This document shows, piece by piece, positions 32,560 to 36,320 of a stretch of 36,320 bases of DNA. The DNA is from Oscillatoriales cyanobacterium RM2_1_1 (GTDB taxonomy: Bacteria; Cyanobacteriota; Cyanobacteriia; Cyanobacteriales; Microcoleaceae): the NCBI GenBank assembly GCA_012033335.1, contig JAAURB010000053.1:1-36320 (forward strand), read 5' to 3'. How positions within the stretch are numbered: position 1 is the stretch's first letter; each line of letters begins with the position of its first letter. Below the pieces are notes generated by a model. That model did not search any database. It saw only the letters and a program-made list of their open reading frames with translations, and had not been told where the DNA came from. The position numbers were made by a program, and so were the translations under genes.

Positions 32560-32568
32560 AGGGAAACT

Positions 32569-33666
32569 ATGCCTGAACGCCGAGCCAATTCATCCCAGAA
32601 GTTGCTCCCTCGTAGATCTCGATCAAGCACTGTTCAGGGGCGGGGAGGCAAATGGCTAAAACGCCAGACTGTTCGGGTTTTAGAGGTTTTGATCAAGGGA
32701 TTGGAACGGTTGGTTGAGCAGCTAGAATCGGAGACTGCTCCCGAAAAAATTGCTGGAATTTTTCCTCGGCAGTGGTTTTCTCCGCCGCTGTTAGTGGGTG
32801 GGGTTGTGGCTTTAGTGATGATTATTCTGAGTGCTGGCGGTTTCTTTTCTCATCCAGACAATCAATCCTTACCTGAGGGTTCAATCCCTGGGAATTTAAC
32901 TCTTGAGACCCCAACATTTGAGACCCCAACATTTGAGGCCCCAACATTTGAGACCCCAACATCTGAGACCTCAATCCTGAAGAATTCAACACCCCAGAAT
33001 ATTCAGGCTCAGACTGAGCCAAACCTGGCGGCAGGAATTGCTCCAACTACCCTGTCCCCCGGTCAGCCCCTTGATAGTTCCGTCAATGGTTCCATCAACA
33101 ATTCCACCGATAGTGAACTTTCAAGCAGTCAGGGTTCAAACAGTGAATCAAACTCAACAGCCATCCTGGAACCATCAACGGTGGAGGAGACTTCAGAAAA
33201 TCAGCCCACTCCTAATTCTGTCAATTCCCCTGAGATGAATCAATCGGCAGAGTTGACCCCAATTCCGGCTGAGCTCTTGGCGATCGCCCCCCCTGAAGCT
33301 GTGCAGCTTTCTAACCCCCTCATACTTCAGCCCAATCTGAAGCAAATATTATTAAACTCAATTCAAGCTCGAATTACCCAAAAATTCAGATTTGCTGAGC
33401 CTTCCCTAATCCTGGCCATTCAAGCTAAATTTATAGACAGTCTGCTTCAGGTTCAGCTCAGTGCTCAATGGTATCAGCTCAGAGAAAACCAACAAGATCG
33501 GCTGGTTCAAGAGCTGTGGAAACAGGCAAAAAAATCGGAATTTTCCAAGTTAGCCGTTACCAATTCAGAGGATAAATTAATTGCTCGCAACCCCATTATT
33601 GGCTCAGAAATGATTATCCTAGAACGCCAGCTCAACCGGGAATTTTTGACTAATAATTCCCCTTAG
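32569..33666 (+). CDS. Uncharacterised single-pass membrane protein with repeat-rich linker
   Basis: A 365-residue protein starting 9 bp after the previous stop. Residues 1-65 are basic and amphipathic ([20 protein letters not shown]); a membrane helix spans about 72-93 ([20 protein letters not shown]). A Thr/Pro/Glu/Ser/Asn-rich linker (about 98-235) contains a five-residue repeat (TFETP). The C-terminal domain (about 235-365) looks folded: [37 protein letters not shown], then [20 protein letters not shown] and a [20 protein letters not shown] segment. I do not recognise the family. Tight spacing with the preceding modular protein suggests that the two act together, with this one as the membrane anchor. 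Confidence 0.7.
   Translation: MPERRANSSQKLLPRRSRSSTVQGRGGKWLKRQTVRVLEVLIKGLERLVEQLESETAPEKIAGIFPRQWFSPPLLVGGVVALVMIILSAGGFFSHPDNQSLPEGSIPGNLTLETPTFETPTFEAPTFETPTSETSILKNSTPQNIQAQTEPNLAAGIAPTTLSPGQPLDSSVNGSINNSTDSELSSSQGSNSESNSTAILEPSTVEETSENQPTPNSVNSPEMNQSAELTPIPAELLAIAPPEAVQLSNPLILQPNLKQILLNSIQARITQKFRFAEPSLILAIQAKFIDSLLQVQLSAQWYQLRENQQDRLVQELWKQAKKSEFSKLAVTNSEDKLIARNPIIGSEMIILERQLNREFLTNNSP
32904..32975 (+). repeat. 15-bp in-frame tandem repeat
   Basis: Four to five copies of a TTTGAGACCCCAACA unit, encoding (T/S)(F/S)E(T/A)P in the extramembrane linker. Confidence 0.8.
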
Positions 33667-33721
33667 GTTGATTCCAACTCAATTCCAGCTCAAATTCAAC
33701 TACCCCACGCTAACTCAAACC

Positions 33722-35149
33722 ATGGCCAACCCTTTTCTATTTCTGGATTATGAATCTGCGTTTGAAAGCCTGGGAAAAGATTACTATGATGAAGTTGCAG
33801 CTACAGAATTTCCCCACCATATTCTGCGGTTTCGAAATGATCCAATTTTAGTTCAACTGGGGCTGAGTCCGGAAGCTGTGACCGACGATCACTGGATTGA
33901 AGCCTTTGGTCGGTTCGAAAGTGTACGTCCCTGTCTAGCCATGTGTTACCACGGTCATCAGTTCGGTGAGTACAATCCCTATCTTGGAGATGGTCGTGGC
34001 TTTCTCTATGGTCAAGTGCGGGGAGTGGATGGGCGATTGTATGATTTTGGTACCAAGGGTTCTGGGCGAACCCCCTATTCTCGTCATGCCGATGGTCGCC
34101 TCACCCTCAAAGGCGGAGTCCGCGAAGTGCTTGCGGGGGAAGCTCTACACCGCTTGGGGGTACGCACGTCCCGCTGTTTGAGCTTGATTGAAACGGGAGA
34201 GCAACTCTGGCGCGGGGATGAACCGTCTCCAACCCGTGCTGCTGTAATGGTGAGATTCAGCCATTCTCATATCCGATTTGGAACGTTTGAACGATTGCAT
34301 TATTTGGGGCGTAAAGACTTAGTTGAAAAGCTGTTAGATCATGTGATTTTCTATTACTATCCTCACCTGAAATCCGAGCCTAATCGTTATGATTTATTTT
34401 ACGAAGAGCTGGTCAAGCGAATCGCTGAGTTAGTGGCTCAATGGATGGCAGCAGGTTTTTGTCATGGGGTTTTAAATACAGACAATATTGCGATTACAGG
34501 GGAGAGTTTTGATTATGGCCCCTATGCTTTCATTCCTAATTATGATCTACGATTTACCGCTGCTTATTTTGACTATGGAAGTTTGTATTGCTATGGAAAT
34601 CAACCCTGGGTTTGCAAGCGAAACTTAGAACTATTACAAAACCCATTAAAAATGGTGATTGACCCTCAGGCATTGAAATTGGCTCTGGACAAATTTGACC
34701 ACTATTACTATCGAGCCTATCGCCAACTCATCATGAACCGTTTGGGTTTCAAAACCATTGCTGATGAAGCAGCAGATGAATTATTGAAGCAAACCATTAA
34801 TCTCTTGAAAAATCATGGGATTGGCTACAATGAATTTTTTATCGCCTTACGCCAGCAATTCTCCCCGACCTGGCGTGACCATCCGGGTGAAATTCTCAGC
34901 CAGGCGGAGGGCATTAAAAACTTTGAGGGTTGGCGACATCTTTACCTGGAAACCTGGCAACAGCTTTACCATCATCAACTCCAAATCTTATCCCCCGATG
35001 ATATTCAGCAAATCCAGCATCACTTAAACCAGCAAAATCCTGAAACGATTTTACTGCGATCTACAATTGAAGCGATTTGGGAACCGATTATGACTGAAGA
35101 TAATTGGCAGCCGTTTTATCATCTGATTGACCAACTTCGAGCCGAATAA
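33722..35149 (+). CDS. selO: SelO/YdiU-family protein adenylyltransferase (AMPylator)
   Basis: A 475-residue pseudokinase from ATG 33722; the TTG at 33668 is rejected because [18 protein letters not shown] is the usual opening. Motifs are [18 protein letters not shown] (76-93), [20 protein letters not shown] with Lys112, and [20 protein letters not shown] with Asp254, Asn255 and Asp264. By comparison with E. coli SelO these are the ATP-binding and catalytic residues. SelO transfers AMP to Ser/Thr/Tyr of target proteins and is linked to redox stress. There is no selenocysteine-type C-terminal extension, as in other bacterial short forms. Last gene of the 30207-35149 run, 55 bp after the preceding gene; a terminator stands 104 bp downstream. 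Confidence 0.93.
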   Translation: MANPFLFLDYESAFESLGKDYYDEVAATEFPHHILRFRNDPILVQLGLSPEAVTDDHWIEAFGRFESVRPCLAMCYHGHQFGEYNPYLGDGRGFLYGQVRGVDGRLYDFGTKGSGRTPYSRHADGRLTLKGGVREVLAGEALHRLGVRTSRCLSLIETGEQLWRGDEPSPTRAAVMVRFSHSHIRFGTFERLHYLGRKDLVEKLLDHVIFYYYPHLKSEPNRYDLFYEELVKRIAELVAQWMAAGFCHGVLNTDNIAITGESFDYGPYAFIPNYDLRFTAAYFDYGSLYCYGNQPWVCKRNLELLQNPLKMVIDPQALKLALDKFDHYYYRAYRQLIMNRLGFKTIADEAADELLKQTINLLKNHGIGYNEFFIALRQQFSPTWRDHPGEILSQAEGIKNFEGWRHLYLETWQQLYHHQLQILSPDDIQQIQHHLNQQNPETILLRSTIEAIWEPIMTEDNWQPFYHLIDQLRAE

Positions 35150-35252
35150 CGCATGATGATGGAGCCGCTGACCTTCGGCATCGCCACGGGTGAGGCAAGA
35201 GGTTCGATTCCTTGATCCTCTGAGAGAATAAAAGTAAAGTTTTTGAAGTTTT

Positions 35253-35287
35253 GGGTGGTCATCAACCACCCTGTTCTTTTTTTGGGT
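35253..35287 (+). terminator. Intrinsic terminator downstream of selO
   Basis: GGGTGGT (35253-35259) and ACCACCC (35265-35271) form a perfect 7-bp stem with loop CATCA, followed by tgttctttttttg. It probably ends the selO operon. Confidence 0.8.
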
Positions 35288-35351
35288 GCTTTTGGTTATA
35301 TCAGATCCGGATGAAGAGTCATAATGTTGTCAGAAGAGTTGTTGAAATACA

Positions 35352-36320
35352 ATGGCTAGACGGCTCAAAATTAGGGCTCACCTGAGTCTGGAAGAACTCG
35401 AAGAACGATATCGTCAAGCGAAAGAAGGTGTGGAGCGGAGTCACTATCAGATTATCTGGTTGCTAGCTCAGGGGAAGCGAAGTGAGGAAGTAGCAGAGTT
35501 GACAGGGTACAGCCGTAGTTGGATATATGAATTGGTGTGGGGATATAACCGAATCGGGCCAGAATCTTTAGGAGACAAGCGACGTCAAAATCCAGGAGCA
35601 AAGCCGTTACTCGACGATGTGCAGCAAGCGCAGTTGTGGCAAGTGTTGCAAGAGCCGCCAGCCGATGGAGATTTATGGGATGGGCCAAAAGTCGCCGCAT
35701 GGATGAGTGAACTCCTGGGTCGGCATGTACATCCTCAAAGAGGCTGGGAATACCTACGGGCAATGGAGATGCGCCGTCGTCGTCCGCGTCCTCAACATCA
35801 AGAAACAGACCCAGCAGAGCAAGAAGCCTGGAAAAAAAAATGGCGCAGACCGTAAACCAGGTAAAGCAGGAGTACCCAAATACCACGGTAGAAGTCTGGG
35901 CAGAGGACGTAGCTTGCTTCCCGAAAGGTGCATCGCATTGGGTTACATCCAGTCAATCGGATGGTCTGGGTACCGATGGGAGAGCAGCCTGTGGCCTCAG
36001 TCAACTGGAAGTATCAATGGCTGTGGCTGGCTGGCTTTGTGCAACCCTCTACAGGCCAAACCTACTGGTGGATTGTGCCTTGCCTCAACTCTGAAGTGTT
36101 TAGTCGTTTGCTCAAAAAGTTTGCTCAACACTTCGAGCTTGGCCCAGACAAACGAGTCGTTTTGGTTTTAGATCAAGCTACGTTCCATACCAGTGAGCAG
36201 GTACAGATTCCCGAAGGTATCCATCTACTATTTTTACCCCCCAAGTCTCCTGAGTTACAGCCTGCAGAAAGATTATGGCCTCTGACGAACGAAGCTGTCG
36301 CCAACCGAAGCTTTGGCAGC
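35352..36320 (+). pseudogene. IS630-family transposase, interrupted and running off the window
   Basis: The first frame (167 residues, 35352-35855) carries the N-terminal HTH region (SEEVAELTGYSRSWIYELVW) and ends just after an A9 run (35832-35840). A -1 shift on that run reads on into MAQTVNQVKQEYPNTTVEVW and AED, the first catalytic Asp. This A-run shift is the usual way IS630 elements join their two frames. After AED, 22 bases stand where one codon is expected. The protein then resumes in the other frame: HRIGLHPVNRMVWVPMGEQP, VVLVLDQATFHTSEQVQI with the second Asp, and PPKSPELQPAERLW with the Glu. The net 19-bp insertion breaks the reading frame, so this copy is probably inactive. The 3' end lies beyond the window. 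Confidence 0.85.
35909..35930 (+). repeat. Short insertion resembling a cyanobacterial small dispersed repeat, inside the transposase
   Basis: gtagcttgcttcccgaaagg at 35909-35928 (plus two bases) replaces a single expected Glu codon between the WAED and HRIG motifs. The GTAGCTTGCTTCCCG..GGG-like core resembles the ~20-bp small dispersed repeats known from Nostoc-type genomes. The match is from memory and unverified. Confidence 0.55.

Noticed and set aside
35151-35225. tRNA-like fragment (ggttcgattcc near 35201-35211)
   Set aside because: A TTCGATT T-loop with a partial stem is visible, but there is no acceptor pairing, anticodon arm or D arm. It may be a remnant, but I cannot support an RNA gene.

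Overview
The window looks like chromosomal DNA of a cyanobacterium. The palindrome GCGATCGC (HIP1) occurs 21 times by my reading between positions 3096 and 33287. The gene families are typically cyanobacterial: a TIGR04168-type phosphoesterase, a short ribosomal L25, a two-His/SUMF1 EgtB with EgtC, SpoIIE/RsbW-type signalling, and TTTTCCACA DnaA boxes. I cannot name the genus. HIP1 is absent from the first 3.1 kb and the last 3.0 kb, which carry the transposon fragments.

Layout. 1-2523 is an accessory segment: the 3' end of an IS256-type transposase, unrecognised small genes (one frameshifted), a ribbon-helix-helix regulator overlapping a coiled-coil gene, and repeat-rich non-coding DNA. It ends exactly at the 3' side of tRNA-Ser(UGA). 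2771-10068 holds a metallophosphoesterase, nadA, rplY with an ABC-2 permease, a membrane-anchored protein of about ten tandem helical repeats, and a frameshifted hslO. 10589-18451 holds a small membrane protein, a frameshifted alpha/beta hydrolase, a class A beta-lactamase-like serine hydrolase, mutL, a membrane/winged-helix protein and egtC-egtB. 18489-20345 is a divergent pair, a REC-SpoIIE phosphatase and an RsbW-like ATPase, which may form a partner-switching module. 20830-28386 has a small conserved gene, hom, a response regulator with a degenerate GGDEF domain, dnaN, a probable oriC, dnaA and an HtrA protease. 28388-35149 holds a PF06182-type permease, an orphan Cas4/RecB-like nuclease, and a compact co-directional run: YuiH-like molybdoenzyme, PlsC-like acyltransferase, two unrecognised proteins and selO, closed by a terminator. 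The window ends in a broken IS630-type transposase.

Themes. Two MITE-like dispersed repeat families occur twice each and abut one another at 20477-20669. Three genes in the first 12 kb each need one single-base correction to read through, which suggests either draft-sequence errors or early decay. I found no CRISPR array, no prophage and no recognisable defence system. The least explained items are the tandem-repeat membrane protein, the N-terminal module shared between the accessory island and the plsC-selO operon, and the layered repeats around the RHH gene and the tRNA.
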